Shown here: one piece after another, positions 19,468-28,738 of the stretch
Layout of the letters: every line of letters starts with the position of its first letter
Position numbering within the stretch: position 1 is the stretch's first letter
NCBI RefSeq assembly: GCF_007826885.1
Contig: NZ_ML675578.1
Coordinates: 310,001 to 374,000 of the forward strand
From: Candidatus Nitrosocosmicus arcticus
GTDB lineage: Archaea; Thermoproteota; Nitrososphaeria; Nitrososphaerales; Nitrososphaeraceae
Reading direction: 5' to 3'
DNA length: 64,000 bases
The notes under the pieces: model-generated
Told to the model about the DNA's origin: nothing
Seen by the model: only the letters and a program-made list of their open reading frames with translations
Databases searched by the model: none
Translations under genes and position numbers: made by a program

Positions 19468-19731
19468 CTAGTCGCTTTTACTAGTCATATCATCCAATTG
19501 ATCGAGTAAGCTATCAACTATATCTAATTCAGAACTTGCTACCACAACGTTCCCATCATTTAATGCTTCTCTTGCATCGTTTACGTGCTGCTGCACCTCA
19601 TCCAAGCATATAGGAGGACAAAATGTTTGACTTGGACTTGCAATTACATTTTGGGACAGGTTTGCCGAAATGCTGATCATTGATAGGGCTATTACTATCG
19701 GTACCAATAAAAAGAATGTGTATTTGTTCAT
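19468..19731 (-). CDS. Small secreted protein, 87 residues
   Basis: A signal peptide (KYTFFLLVPIVIALSMISIS, cleavage probably near residue 32) precedes a short mature region with FCPPIC, a C-x-x-x-C pair, then a helix EVQQHVNDAREALNDGN and an acidic helix ending in DDMTSKSD. The mature part probably forms a helical hairpin closed by a disulfide. Function unknown; it is probably external or periplasm-like. Confidence 0.6.
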   Translation of the reverse strand: MNKYTFFLLVPIVIALSMISISANLSQNVIASPSQTFCPPICLDEVQQHVNDAREALNDGNVVVASSELDIVDSLLDQLDDMTSKSD

Positions 19732-19990
19732 ACATATAATATTGTCTGCCTGAATATATTATTTGATACAAAATCCTTACACACAAGTATAGATTGAATT
19801 GTTAGGTAAGATTTGATCCTTAGAATTATGGAAACAGCTCTAATACGGAATATTCCTATCGCAGCTAGTGTTAACATATATAGATTTGATTTGATTTGAA
19901 AGATTTTCACTATCTTGTAAACTAATATATATTGACAGAATTTTATGCTTTATTAACTATGTTAACCAAACTTGTGTCTAGGGTGAAAAT

Positions 19991-20545
19991 ATGTCCGTTG
20001 AATACCTGAATTATGTGGCTTCTTATAAGAAAACTACGAAAAATCAGAATAGCAGCAGTGCTAAACATACATCGTTATCAGAGCGACCTTCTACAAGTAC
20101 ACTGTCACATAACAATAAGAATCTGACAAAGAATCGTCCCAAGCCGTATCCAAGGAAAAATAAGAAATATCGAGTTTTGCTAGCAGAATCAAACGCTGGA
20201 GTAAGGGCAATGATCAAACTATATTTAGAATCTTTGAATTTGGATTATATGGCCGTTCAAAGCGGTGATGAAGCCTTACGTCGCTTTACTAATACTATTG
20301 ACAATAAAGAGAAAGATTATGATGTTGTGCTACTGGATACTCATCTAGATGGGCTTTCTGGATTAAAAGTGGCGATCGAAATTCATAAACAAAGTCCCGA
20401 TCAAAGAATTATGATAATGAGCGGTTCACCAAGAGAGCACCTGTCTAATGAATTGTTAAGATCAACCAGAATACACGAAAATGATATTTTTACGAGACCA
20501 TTCAGACTTGCAGATTTAATTTGTTCGATAGAATTAACGCGCTAA
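19991..20545 (+). CDS. Response-regulator receiver protein with basic tail
   Basis: The 184-residue protein has an N-terminal 58-residue basic, serine-rich disordered arm, then a receiver domain. YRVLLAESNAGVRAM supplies one acid (Glu66), LLDTHLDGLSG carries the phospho-acceptor Asp116, and MSGSP the conserved Ser144; the usual lysine is replaced by Arg169 (FTRPF). With only one pocket acid and Arg for Lys, phosphorylation may be altered. No output domain is present. A histidine-kinase remnant lies 1.3 kb downstream, so its partner may be lost or elsewhere. Confidence 0.85.
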   Translation: MSVEYLNYVASYKKTTKNQNSSSAKHTSLSERPSTSTLSHNNKNLTKNRPKPYPRKNKKYRVLLAESNAGVRAMIKLYLESLNLDYMAVQSGDEALRRFTNTIDNKEKDYDVVLLDTHLDGLSGLKVAIEIHKQSPDQRIMIMSGSPREHLSNELLRSTRIHENDIFTRPFRLADLICSIELTR

Positions 20546-21238
20546 CAGCAAATTATTTACAGATAGTATATGATATGTGTGTTTTTACTTTTTAATTTAG
20601 TATCCAGTTATTATTGATACTCAAATTCCTTATTAAGAGATTTTGATGCTATTGATATTATATTTTAGGATTATTATCCCCATCTCGTATATACAGGGTA
20701 AAAAAAGATTCCCACACGTCTGATTTGGATTTCCCTACTATAGATTCACCAAGGGTGTTCCAAAATATGTCTCCAAGAAATATCATACCTAGATCGCTGT
20801 CTCGGTTATTTGCGATGATCATGAATGTCATCATTGTTATTTATGGATAACTGGAGTTTAGATAAATCCAGTTTGATATTGTTTTCTGGATCGGTTGAGG
20901 CTGGAAATCTCCATTAGTTTGGAATTTTTTAATTCATAGACACTAATATCGCTGATTTAAAGAACCTTGATAAAGTCAATCGGTCGAAAAGAATCTAGCG
21001 AGTAGGCTTGGGTAAAACATTTTGAGTCTGATGACCCAATCAATATATGGTTGTTTTAATTAGTTGAGTTTCAAATAGAAATCCATAATATGTCCATAAA
21101 TTGCGAAGTTTATCGACGCTCTACTGACTTTTCCTTTTTGATGCTCATATAAGTGGGAAAAATATTGAATTACCTAATTATGGTACCTTAAAATGTTATA
21201 AGTAGTGAACTCACGAAAATCAAAGGGGAGAGATAGGA
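20546..21238. other. Gene-free stretch
   Basis: No solid gene. A 27-codon frame (20767-20850) with a hydrophobic tail is a possible microprotein only. A TATA-like GTTATAAGTA at 21195-21204 should serve the next gene. Confidence 0.35.
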
Positions 21239-21520
21239 ATGAGCTTTTCTGATATTGAAAAAGCAGGAGCACTGACAGAAGTAGCGTTGCAAATTCAAAA
21301 TTCCAATGGCAATCTAAGAACAGTTTATTATAAACTTGAAGAAATTTTGATAAATTATAGGAAAAATAACGTTGACGTAGATTTAATCATGCCGGCTATT
21401 TATGAAGTCGATTTTGAAATTAACAAGACGAACCCTGATGGTAGGTCTGTATGGGTGCGTAAGCAGTCGCATTACATGAAGAATTATGTGATTCAAATGA
21501 CAGCCCTAACAAAAGGGTGA
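21239..21520 (+). CDS. Hypothetical helical protein, 93 residues
   Basis: Not recognised. The protein is soluble and helical (IEKAGALTEVALQIQNSNGN; LRTVYYKLEEILINY), with a basic C-terminal part. A purine block GGGGAG at 21225-21230 sits nine bases before the ATG and could act as a ribosome-binding site, unusual in a region where most messages look leaderless. Its TGA overlaps a GTG of the next frame (GTGA), which suggests coupled translation. Confidence 0.55.
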   Translation: MSFSDIEKAGALTEVALQIQNSNGNLRTVYYKLEEILINYRKNNVDVDLIMPAIYEVDFEINKTNPDGRSVWVRKQSHYMKNYVIQMTALTKG

Positions 21521-21759
21521 AGTCTGAAAACGATTTAAGAGGTACATCCCTAGTCAATCATCTAATGGACCAATTAAATTTACCACCGAATTCAGCTCTG
21601 TTGATAAGTCCCATAGCTGCAAGTATAATAGGGCTCGGAGTAACGGCGTTTTGCAAACATGAAATAAAAAATATGACTGTTCAACCTCAATGTATTTATA
21701 TAACTCAGTTTCAATCAAATACCGTAATAAAACTAATTACATTAAAGAATTTTAATTAA
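21517..21759 (+). CDS. Hypothetical protein coupled to the preceding gene
   Basis: The frame starts at a GTG overlapping the previous stop by four bases. The first 50 residues contain LVNHLMDQLNLPPNSALLIS followed by a small hydrophobic segment (AASIIGLGVTAF), while the last 30 are less convincing. It could be a real small protein or part of the decayed genes that follow. No family is recognised. Confidence 0.35.
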   Translation: MKSENDLRGTSLVNHLMDQLNLPPNSALLISPIAASIIGLGVTAFCKHEIKNMTVQPQCIYITQFQSNTVIKLITLKNFN

Positions 21760-21821
21760 GATCAATTTATATCTTTTAAAGGAATAGTAATTGATCCTAT
21801 CTTTTTGCAGTCCAATCAGTC

Positions 21822-22511
21822 TTGTTTGTCGCATTGGTATTATTAATAGAACCACTTGCGAAAATAATAATACAATATATCAAAAATGGAAAAAATTGGT
21901 TAGAACTGTTGATCCATGATGTGAAATTTTTGGATAGTCATATCATTTGGATTCATTTTACAATGGTTAAATCCATCATATTAGTAATCGGGGTCGCTAT
22001 GAACATCTACTGGGTAAAACATTCAGATCTGAGAATTGGTAAATCATGGATTTCAATCTCGTTCCTAAGGTTTATTAGCAGTGCATGCGCAAGTTGTTTC
22101 TCAACAGGACCCGATTACCGTATTTGCTGGCAAAATAAGAATTTTTGAGGTTCTTTCAAATCTGATAAATAATGCGATAAAATTTTCAAAATGGTAACCC
22201 CATCACTATTTCTACTGGGAAGTTTAAAAAAATACAAAACACTTCCATGATGTAAATAAGGAAAAGGGAAATGTTCAAGATATCGAGGATGCGGAAATAG
22301 TAATAGTATCTGTTATAGATAGAGGGAAGGGTATTGACGGAGAAATTTTCCCTCGCCTATTTACCAAATTTGCTACAAAGTCAAATCAAGACACCCGACG
22401 GTTTGTATATAGCCAAAAATATAGTTGAACCACACGGCGGACAGATATGTGCTCAAAATAATGCCACTGGAAAGGGCCACCTTTTCATTTAGTTTACCTT
22501 TAGATCGATAA
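21822..22511 (+). pseudogene. Sensor histidine kinase remnant
   Basis: Pieces in several frames spell the C-terminal half of a histidine kinase: DLRIGKS, then FNLVPKVY, AQVVSQQDPITVFAGKIRIF, the N-box VLSNLINNAIKFSKW, the G1 box VIDRGKGIDGEIFPRLFTKF and a G2-like EPHGGQICAQNNATGKG, finishing with FSLPLDR and a stop at 22511. The first open part (21822-22148) is a hydrophobic, jumbled frame. Three or more frame changes and a missing phosphoacceptor histidine mark it as dead. It would have been a partner for a receiver such as that at 19991-20545. Confidence 0.7.
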
Positions 22512-22887
22512 AGCCTATTGATACTAAAGAAATTTAACCTAACTCAAAATTTGGAAAAGATAATAGCTTGAATATTGTTTTGTAGTGTTGAGTTGTAAGA
22601 TCTTGGTTTTGGTGATTCTTCATTGGGTAGTTTATTTGAGTCACCAAAGGGACACATAGGAGAGAAGTAGTTACAATAACTAGTCAAGCTAAAAACAGAG
22701 ATCAGTGGACGCCTTTTCAACAATATTCTATTTCCAGTGCAATTGCCTAGGAGTTTGAGAGTACGAATAGTAACTACAACCACCACGGGTAGTGGAAAAA
22801 CACGTATTAAAAAAACATTTATAAGTTTTCCAATTTTCGAAAAAATAAGGAAATTTTCATCTCATTAAGAAAATTTCACAAATAAAT
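22512..22887. other. Gene-free stretch
   Basis: A minus-strand frame of 80 codons (22544-22786) is not protein-like. Nothing else is seen. Confidence 0.35.
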
Positions 22888-23067
22888 CTAATCACTACGG
22901 ATAATTCCTTTAATTTTCTGTTTCATTTCAGCAGTTATATCTTCATCTTTCATATTATGATCACTTTTGGCGTGTTCTATACCATTTTTCAAAACTTCGT
23001 CTTCTGTTTCACCCTTAACGATGAAATCACAATCAAATCCAGCTTCTCTACAACTTATCGTTTTCAT
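22888..23067 (-). CDS. DUF1059 family small protein
   Basis: A 59-residue gene found by reading the gap. It begins MKTISCREAGFDCDFIVKGE, then TEDEVLKNGIEHAKSDHNM and MKQKIKGII. This matches the DUF1059 family of small proteins, which have the same C-x6-C-D-F start, a G-E-T-E-x-E-V turn and the H-A-K-x-x-H region. The two cysteines and histidines suggest metal binding, but no function has been demonstrated to my knowledge. The ATG at 23067 is the natural start. It stands alone between decayed DNA and the LemA gene. Confidence 0.82.
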   Translation of the reverse strand: MKTISCREAGFDCDFIVKGETEDEVLKNGIEHAKSDHNMKDEDITAEMKQKIKGIIRSD

Positions 23068-23357
23068 AAGTTATATGTAGACTTGTTTCTTATAAATAAT
23101 CTATTGAATTATGTTGGGATTACTATTCGTCCATAGTATTGTAGTTCGAACTTGTTTTGTAATTAAATTAACTATATTTTTGGCTACTTAATCTCGAAAT
23201 TGTCTTGTTATGATATAGATTATCCTAAAATAAACTAGGGGTTTTAGGGTAGTTCGGATTGACTTGTGAAATTCACCTATGACTGTAAAGAATCTTTTGA
23301 GCTACTTTGATACACTTTATAAAAAAAGGGTTTTAGTTTATCTATTTACTATTGATG

Positions 23358-23972
23358 TTACTGAGTCAGATTCACTTGTGGAACAGTAGTTTTGACCAAT
23401 GGATCTGCTTGAAATTGTGGTAATTCAGTGAATCCCCATGGTTTTAGTCCTACAAGCCGATTATTATTGAAAAAGACATTTGGAAAAACTTTCAAATAAG
23501 TGTTGTAGTCTCTAACACCGTCATTATAATAAGTCCTTGCAACTGTTATTCTATTTTCTGTTCCTGCTAATTCATCCATTAATCTAGTCACAACCTGATC
23601 CGATTTCAATGAAGGGTATGCCTCATAAGTTAATACAATTCTACCCAGAGCACTTTCAATCAAATTGCTTAGCTGAGATTTTTGAGAAATATCACTACTT
23701 GGAGTGGACATCCATTGTGTTCTCAATTTAGTTATTTCATTGAGCGTTTGTTGCTCAAATTGCATATATCCCTTTACAGATTGAACCAAGTTGGGGATTA
23801 AGTCATAGCGTCGTTGCAATTGTGTATCAGTATCTGCTGCCAACCTCTTTACATTTTCATTCTTTGCCAACGCCGCATTAAATCCAGAAAAGTAGGTAAC
23901 AATGACTATGATAATAATTATCACAATAACTGCTACTATACCTAAGGATACCGCTAGGCTCTTGCTTACCAC
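23358..23972 (-). CDS. LemA family membrane protein
   Basis: The 204-residue protein has one N-terminal transmembrane helix (isoleucine/valine-rich, residues 8-27) and a helical bundle outside. YFSGFNAALAKNENVKRLAA and QLQRRYDLIPNLVQSVKGYM are family hallmarks, followed by YEAYPSLKSDQVV and an R-x-x-Y-N-D-x-V-x-x-Y-N segment and FP near the end. LemA proteins are membrane-anchored helical bundles of uncertain role, often beside TPM-domain proteins, as here: the TPM gene ends 50 bases upstream on the same strand, so the two form an operon. Confidence 0.92.
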   Translation of the reverse strand: MVSKSLAVSLGIVAVIVIIIIIVIVTYFSGFNAALAKNENVKRLAADTDTQLQRRYDLIPNLVQSVKGYMQFEQQTLNEITKLRTQWMSTPSSDISQKSQLSNLIESALGRIVLTYEAYPSLKSDQVVTRLMDELAGTENRITVARTYYNDGVRDYNTYLKVFPNVFFNNNRLVGLKPWGFTELPQFQADPLVKTTVPQVNLTQ

Positions 23973-24022
23973 ACTACCTTCCTCTGTTGTCTAAATTGAC
24001 ATTGCTCTGCTATAAATAAACA

Positions 24023-24964
24023 TTATCTTCCGGAGCCTCCACCACTTGAATGGCCTCCACCACCACCACTTGAATGGCCTCCACCACTAAATCCCCCACC
24101 GCCTCCAATTCCTCCTCTACCACTCCACCCACTTCCACTACTGTCGCCGTACCATCCTGCTCCTCCATAACTTCCCCATCTTCTCCAGTTCCGACCCCTT
24201 CTTCTAAAGGATAGTAATATGACCGTCAAAAATATGATGGCGATGATTATTACTCCAAAGTAATCTACTTGAGACTGTTGCTGTGTTTCTCTAGTCAATT
24301 TATAATTCGGGTCGTTGTTAGAATATCCGATGTATTTTCCCAATGCAACTACAGTATCTAAAAGACCCTGATTGACTAAAGTAAAATTTCCGTTTTTAAC
24401 ATAGGTATCTTTTGCAGGCACTAGATAAGTGTCCAGTATTTCTCCTGCAATGCCATCTGTAATGTTGCCCTCGAGTCCTTTACCAACTTCAATGCGCATA
24501 GAACCGCCTGCTGAATCGGGCTTTGAAGAAAATAATACCAAAATCCCATTGTCCTCCCCACCCTTTCCAATGCCTTTTATTCCGTCTAGATATAATTCAT
24601 TAAATATGTAATTTGAAAGAGTATCTCGATCTTGAATCTCTTGTCCGTCTTTCACGATACCATGTCCAATAAAATCTGAAATAGTATACACAATAACTTC
24701 AGCAGTAGTCGAATCATCTAATAGACGGAGATAATTGTCCAACAAATTTTTATAATCCTCGTTTATGATTCCAGCCCTATCATAGACGTAGTGTACACGA
24801 GATCCAGTAGGGGAAGCATCAATTTGTAATGACGATTCTATTGATAATGAGATGAAAATAAGGATACCTACAAAGGCCAAGAATTGGGGTGACTGAATGT
24901 CTATAGTAAATCTATTCATAAATGCGAAGCCAAACGGATTTTTTTCCAAGAACTCTGTTAACAA
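24023..24964 (-). CDS. TPM-domain (YgcG-like) membrane protein
   Basis: The 313-residue protein has a hydrophobic signal or anchor (residues about 28-45), a TPM domain (HVYDRAGIINEDYKNLLDNY, TTAEVIVYTI, NGILVLFSSKP, RIEVGKGLEGNITDGIAGEI), a second membrane helix (VDYFGVIIIAIIFLTVILLS) and a long glycine-serine-rich tail ending GGGHSSGGGGGHSSGGGSGR. TPM domains lie outside the membrane and have been linked to photosystem or membrane-protein maintenance. It is upstream of LemA in one unit. The TTG at 24964 was kept because a TATA-like TATAAAAC (reverse strand, about 24990-24998) would start transcription beside it; an ATG at 24919 is the alternative. Confidence 0.88.
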   Translation of the reverse strand: MLTEFLEKNPFGFAFMNRFTIDIQSPQFLAFVGILIFISLSIESSLQIDASPTGSRVHYVYDRAGIINEDYKNLLDNYLRLLDDSTTAEVIVYTISDFIGHGIVKDGQEIQDRDTLSNYIFNELYLDGIKGIGKGGEDNGILVLFSSKPDSAGGSMRIEVGKGLEGNITDGIAGEILDTYLVPAKDTYVKNGNFTLVNQGLLDTVVALGKYIGYSNNDPNYKLTRETQQQSQVDYFGVIIIAIIFLTVILLSFRRRGRNWRRWGSYGGAGWYGDSSGSGWSGRGGIGGGGGFSGGGHSSGGGGGHSSGGGSGR

Positions 24965-25323
24965 TTGGAGGAATTAATCTGTTAAGAAAGTATAAAACAA
25001 ATCGTAAGGTATGATTCCTGATAAATTGAGCAAGGGTGCTTGACCAGACCTGTAAGATTATTTTCTCCTTTGATGGAATTTCCTACCTACAAACGTCCGA
25101 AAAATCAAATAAATTTTTGGTTAACCTATCACGTTAATGATCTATATAGGTAATCCTTTTTTGTTTTACACTTTAAGTCTCTTTATGAATTGGAACAAAA
25201 TAACCATATTAAAATGATCGATTTTCCATTGATATCCAAAACTCGTTCTTTTTCATTTGAATGGTCTATTGAGAAGAGGAAGAAGGAGGAGGGATAGTAA
25301 TATGAATATAACAGAAATCCCTT
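24965..25323. other. Divergent gap with promoter and purine tract
   Basis: The left end holds the TATA-like element of the TPM gene. At 25273-25296 a purine-rich AGGAAGAAGGAGGAGGGA tract precedes an ATG at 25302 that opens a 15-codon frame ending inside the next gene; it may be a ribosome-binding region or a leader peptide. Confidence 0.35.
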
Positions 25324-25545
25324 ATGGTGGAAGCAAAAACTATGGTTAATCAAAAAACTAAAAAGGTTTCATATTACTTTAGTGAATCACCCCATAGTCT
25401 TTGTCTAGATAAAGAAGATATAATGCTAGTACAAATACACGCTTTCGAGAGACTTTTGATTCTTACTGAATATCAAACAGACCTTGCAGCAGTAGAAGAA
25501 GAAATATCTCAATTAAAGTTTGTCATCGAACTTATGAAATCTTAA
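25324..25545 (+). CDS. Small hypothetical helical protein, 73 residues
   Basis: Not recognised. The N-terminal third is basic with a strand-like KKVSYYF, and the C-terminal part is a long amphipathic helix (ERLLILTEYQTDLAAVEEEI; SQLKFVIELMK) suited to a coiled coil. It overlaps a 15-codon frame starting at the better-placed ATG 25302, after a purine tract. This could mean coupled translation. Confidence 0.45.
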   Translation: MVEAKTMVNQKTKKVSYYFSESPHSLCLDKEDIMLVQIHAFERLLILTEYQTDLAAVEEEISQLKFVIELMKS

Positions 25546-25814
25546 AGCTGTTTTGATTCTTGATTTATTTTGGTATGATACAAATTTAGCTCCTGATTTG
25601 TTTAGTCAAAAGATTATATCTACAATCACTGAGGATCTCCATATCACGATGGTTACGATGATGGCTCCTACGTTTCTGGTAATATGTTCGATTCTCGCTA
25701 TTTGATTAGTAAGCAAGTGATACCAAATATTTAACCATGATACACTATTTGATTTATAACCTCGATAGACAAATTAAAATAACGTTGGCACGTAGTTGCC
25801 CAGGTAACTACAAT

Positions 25815-25898
25815 ATGGATACAAAATGGAAAATTATCAATGGCGCGGCCGTAGCTATTTTTATAATAGCCGCGTTGTATTGGATTGCAAATTCCTGA
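25815..25898 (+). CDS. Possible single-helix membrane microprotein, 27 residues
   Basis: The 27-codon frame reads MDTKWKIINGAAVAIFIIAA and ends LYWIANS: a short charged head followed by one clear transmembrane helix. It has a normal start and stop, and the helix length is right. The 269-base gap before it holds another 50-codon TTG frame (25553-25705) that is weaker. Evidence is compositional only. Confidence 0.35.
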   Translation: MDTKWKIINGAAVAIFIIAALYWIANS

Positions 25899-26281
25899 AA
25901 AGTCCTAGAACGGAATATTTATAAATTTTCTACTTTCTTCATATTTATAGCATAAGTCGAGGAATTACGGATGCCCTTGAACAATTTCAGGATCCTCAAT
26001 TCAAACATAAATGGCAGCCTTTTGCCGTATTAAATTTTGAATGCTATTTTTCCACTTATCATATTGTATGTTCTCTATTATCAAGAATGTTTGTGTGGGA
26101 TTATTTTTGAAAACACGCCAAATTCTTTCGGCTAGCAGATTGAATAGTAGATTCAACAAACTATTCAATCACTATGCTCTTTCAAAAATTCAATCTAATA
26201 CTCCAATATGTCATAAACCTGATCCAAATACAAGGATTAATGTGAAAAAATAGAAATATTGTCGGAATAAATTACAGTTGC
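25899..26281. other. Gap with a doubtful 70-codon frame
   Basis: A plus-strand frame from 26041 to 26253 encodes a basic, cysteine-containing protein of unconvincing composition without a placed promoter. An alternative minus reading extends the secreted protein of 26282-26596 to about 26220 after a frame shift. Confidence 0.3.
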
Positions 26282-26596
26282 TTATCTGGTCTCTAATAGG
26301 ATATTTGGCGATCTGCTGACATGCGGAATAATCCATACTCTGTCCCACGTTACATCCGATATGAATCCTTCATAATATGCTCTGTCATTAACTCCACATT
26401 GGCTGTATGCGGTTTGGTTGTACGGGTGACTTTGTTCGGCATCATTAAAGCCTGACCTATAACATGCCTCATTCAATGGATCATTGTCATTTTCGTCATC
26501 GTCATCTTCATTACTAGCATAGGTGACCATTGTATTAGTAACACCCATAGTTCCAATTATGCCTAAGATCGCTATGAGCGTGTATATCTTTAACAC
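26282..26596 (-). CDS. Small secreted Cys-containing protein, C-terminus possibly frame-shifted
   Basis: A signal peptide (IYTLIAILGIIGTMGVTNTM) leads into an acidic linker (NEDDDDENDNDP) and a compact domain with ACYRSGFNDAEQSHPYNQTA and CGVNDRAYYEGFI. Such thaumarchaeal-looking domains usually continue with further cysteines. In the current frame the tail is DVTWDRVWIIPHV without cysteine; dropping one base near 26350 gives GCNVGQSMDYSACQQIAKYP instead, with Cys residues in plausible places. So the true C-terminus may be in that frame. Exported; function unknown. Confidence 0.6.
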   Translation of the reverse strand: MLKIYTLIAILGIIGTMGVTNTMVTYASNEDDDDENDNDPLNEACYRSGFNDAEQSHPYNQTAYSQCGVNDRAYYEGFISDVTWDRVWIIPHVSRSPNILLETR

Positions 26597-26883
26597 TAGT
26601 TGGTGTCACTCCCGATATTTTCTGAAGAATTAACTTTAACAATTAATTGTGTCATCATGTTCCCTATTCCGTATAGCTAGTTAATCTTCTCTATCTGATA
26701 AGGTCTGAAGGTGTCATTCGTCCCAACTTTACCCCAAGTCAATCCTTTTACTGATTCCTTTTGAGAAGTAATACGTTATTCATGACTTGGCAAAATGATA
26801 CAATGAGCTATGGATAGTAAAAAATTACCTATCATTCTACACCATTTGGTCATCCATAGTTTTATTTATGTAATTAATATGGT

Positions 26884-27057
26884 ATGGTGCAATTCGACCA
26901 ACTTTTCTGGCAAAAGGAATCTCTATTCATTAAAGTGAATAAGACTTGCAATTACCCACTAGCCATGGGAGGCCCGGACAATGTTCTAGAGCCCATCTCA
27001 AAATTAGTTGCGTGGTCTGATGATGGAGGTTTGATAAATGGATTTAGACATAACTAA
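26884..27057 (+). CDS. Small hypothetical protein, 57 residues, leaderless
   Basis: Found by reading the gap. The frame from ATG 26884 encodes MVQFDQLFWQKESLFIKVNK and later NYPLAMGGPDNVLEPISKLV and SDDGGLINGFRHN. A TATA-like TTTTATTTAT at about 26859-26868 places the start of transcription at this ATG. The composition is protein-like. It lies 71 bases before a response-regulator gene on the same strand. Function unknown. Confidence 0.5.
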   Translation: MVQFDQLFWQKESLFIKVNKTCNYPLAMGGPDNVLEPISKLVAWSDDGGLINGFRHN

Positions 27058-27128
27058 TACCAATACCAGCATAGCGGTATCATAATATTATATAGTTAAA
27101 ATTTATTAGTTAGCCGAATAATTAAGCA

Positions 27129-27530
27129 TTGATGCAATCTTCTAATGCAACTCTTAGAAATAGAAAAGTGGTGATGATTTGTGAAGATGAAAAGGAATTA
27201 CTTGACCTCTATTCCAGAGTGTTGGAATTGAAATATGATGTGATACAAGTTTGTTCAGGGGCAGAATGCATACGCGAGTACCTTGAGAAAAAAGCAAAGG
27301 GATCTCCGATCGATCTCCTTTTCCTAGATTACAAATTAGGTGATATGTTAGGCGATGATGTAGCCAAAAAGATAAAGAAAATGAATGGAATTAAAATAAT
27401 CCTAATTTCAGCATATAATTTGGATGAGCCAACTAAAAATGAACTTTTGGAAAATAAATATATTGAAAAATTTCTACAAAAACCGATTCGAATGAGACAA
27501 ATAATTCAAGTAGCGGCAGAAGCAATCTAA
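27129..27530 (+). CDS. Stand-alone response-regulator receiver domain
   Basis: The 133-residue protein is a complete receiver: acidic pair Glu19-Asp20 (VVMICEDEKELLDLYS), phospho-acceptor Asp67 in LFLDYKLGD, Ser94 in ILISAYN, and Lys118 in FLQKPI. No output domain follows, as is usual for many archaeal CheY-like proteins. It is probably a phosphorelay intermediate or protein-binding switch. No kinase is adjacent. Confidence 0.9.
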   Translation: MMQSSNATLRNRKVVMICEDEKELLDLYSRVLELKYDVIQVCSGAECIREYLEKKAKGSPIDLLFLDYKLGDMLGDDVAKKIKKMNGIKIILISAYNLDEPTKNELLENKYIEKFLQKPIRMRQIIQVAAEAI

Positions 27531-27735
27531 AATAGTTCAAAAAAATCATCCCTCTGTCTAGTAATATAGTAATTTATGGCAAAGGCTATAAGAGTTGGTC
27601 ATATCCCTACCACCTTTGTTTATCTAAACCTTGAATATCCTTTGAGCAAATAAAGATTCTAAAATGGCGAATAGCTATATATGGTTAAGATTTTGACAAC
27701 TATTGTGAATATTAAGTATTATGTTATAATTCTTT

Positions 27736-28020
27736 ATGATTGATCTTTTGCTTACATTTATCGGTTTTATGGCTACCTGTTTTGCGGTATCTAGTACATT
27801 ACCTCAAATAATGAAAGCAATCAGAACAAAAAAATCTGATGACGTATCGATCAGGTTTATTCTTATCCTGATTATAGGTCTTATGTTCTGGGTTATTTAT
27901 GGGATTGGGAAAGATGATATTGTTTTAATCTTGGGTAATTCTGCAGGTATGGGATTGAATATTTGTCTGTTGTTTTTGAAAGTAAAATATTCTATAAAAC
28001 CATTGAAAGAAGATGCATAA
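27736..28020 (+). CDS. SemiSWEET / PQ-loop sugar transporter
   Basis: The 94-residue membrane protein has three transmembrane helices and the PQ-loop motif SSTLPQIMKAIRTKKSDDVS after the first. This is the SemiSWEET/MtN3 half-unit, which dimerises to pass small sugars or other solutes down their gradient. The third helix (IVLILGNSAGMGLNICLLFL) has the conserved asparagine typical of the family. An AT-rich promoter lies in the 205-base gap before it. The substrate is not known. Confidence 0.87.
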   Translation: MIDLLLTFIGFMATCFAVSSTLPQIMKAIRTKKSDDVSIRFILILIIGLMFWVIYGIGKDDIVLILGNSAGMGLNICLLFLKVKYSIKPLKEDA

Positions 28021-28217
28021 TTTTGTCTGTTCCCACCGATTATTGGCTTAATTGAGATGATTTATTTTTAAAACCAATTGAAAAGCAATATCGATGATTT
28101 TGTTTTAGGCGATGTTAAGCCGCCTTTTACAGAAACTGTGAAGAATAATTGATTGCTAATAATTGGAATTCTCGGCATAAACAAGACGGTGAACTATTTT
28201 AAGTATATTGTGCAGGT

Positions 28218-28352
28218 ATGTTCATGAAAGGAAAATGTGAAGAATGTGGATTAGAAAGCGTAGAAGTAATGGAGATATCAAAAGAGGGATCAAATGAAAA
28301 AGTCACTTTGTGTAATCAGTGTAGACCTGCTGATGGTGCTTATGCCTATTAA
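28218..28352 (+). CDS. Small zinc-ribbon protein, 44 residues
   Basis: Found by reading the gap. The frame gives MFMKGKCEECGLESVEVMEI, SKEGSNEKVTLCNQCRPADG and a short tail. Two C-x-x-C pairs (Cys7, Cys10 and Cys32, Cys35) about 22 residues apart form a typical treble-clef or ribbon. The gene is below the usual length cut-off. Function unknown. Confidence 0.6.
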   Translation: MFMKGKCEECGLESVEVMEISKEGSNEKVTLCNQCRPADGAYAY

Positions 28353-28474
28353 TTTTCCTGATAGTTGTGCATGAAACCGGATCTATTATAATTGGGCTTA
28401 TCAAGATGATCAAAAAGAATAATCTTGAACAACACTGGATGATGGTTATATACTTTAATAAATAGAAAACTACG

Positions 28475-28738
28475 ATGCAAAACTATGAAAATGCTTTAAC
28501 TCAATATTTCAAAAACCCTAACCATTACACTGCTATGATATGCGCTGCTATTGGAATTTGTATGATATTATATGTGGGATCAATTGTGTATGGTCTTGTA
28601 AATGCACAAACTTTACAAGAGAAATGTAATCCTGACAGTGGTATAAATATATCAAAATCTAATTGTTTCTCTAATACGTCCACTCATCCTATATACAATG
28701 TCTCAAATACTGATACATTTACTGACTCGGGGAAATAG
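28475..28738 (+). CDS. Small membrane-anchored protein, 87 residues
   Basis: One transmembrane helix (residues about 19-42, MICAAIGICMILYVGSIVYG) follows a short cytoplasmic head; the outer part has two cysteines (CNPDSG and SNCFSN) and several N-x-S/T sites that could be N-glycosylated. The TATA-like AT-rich run before it fits a short leader. Not recognised. Confidence 0.55.
   Translation: MQNYENALTQYFKNPNHYTAMICAAIGICMILYVGSIVYGLVNAQTLQEKCNPDSGINISKSNCFSNTSTHPIYNVSNTDTFTDSGK

Noticed and set aside
22544-22786. 80-codon minus frame beside the kinase remnant
   Set aside because: Its composition is not protein-like and it overlaps nothing conserved.
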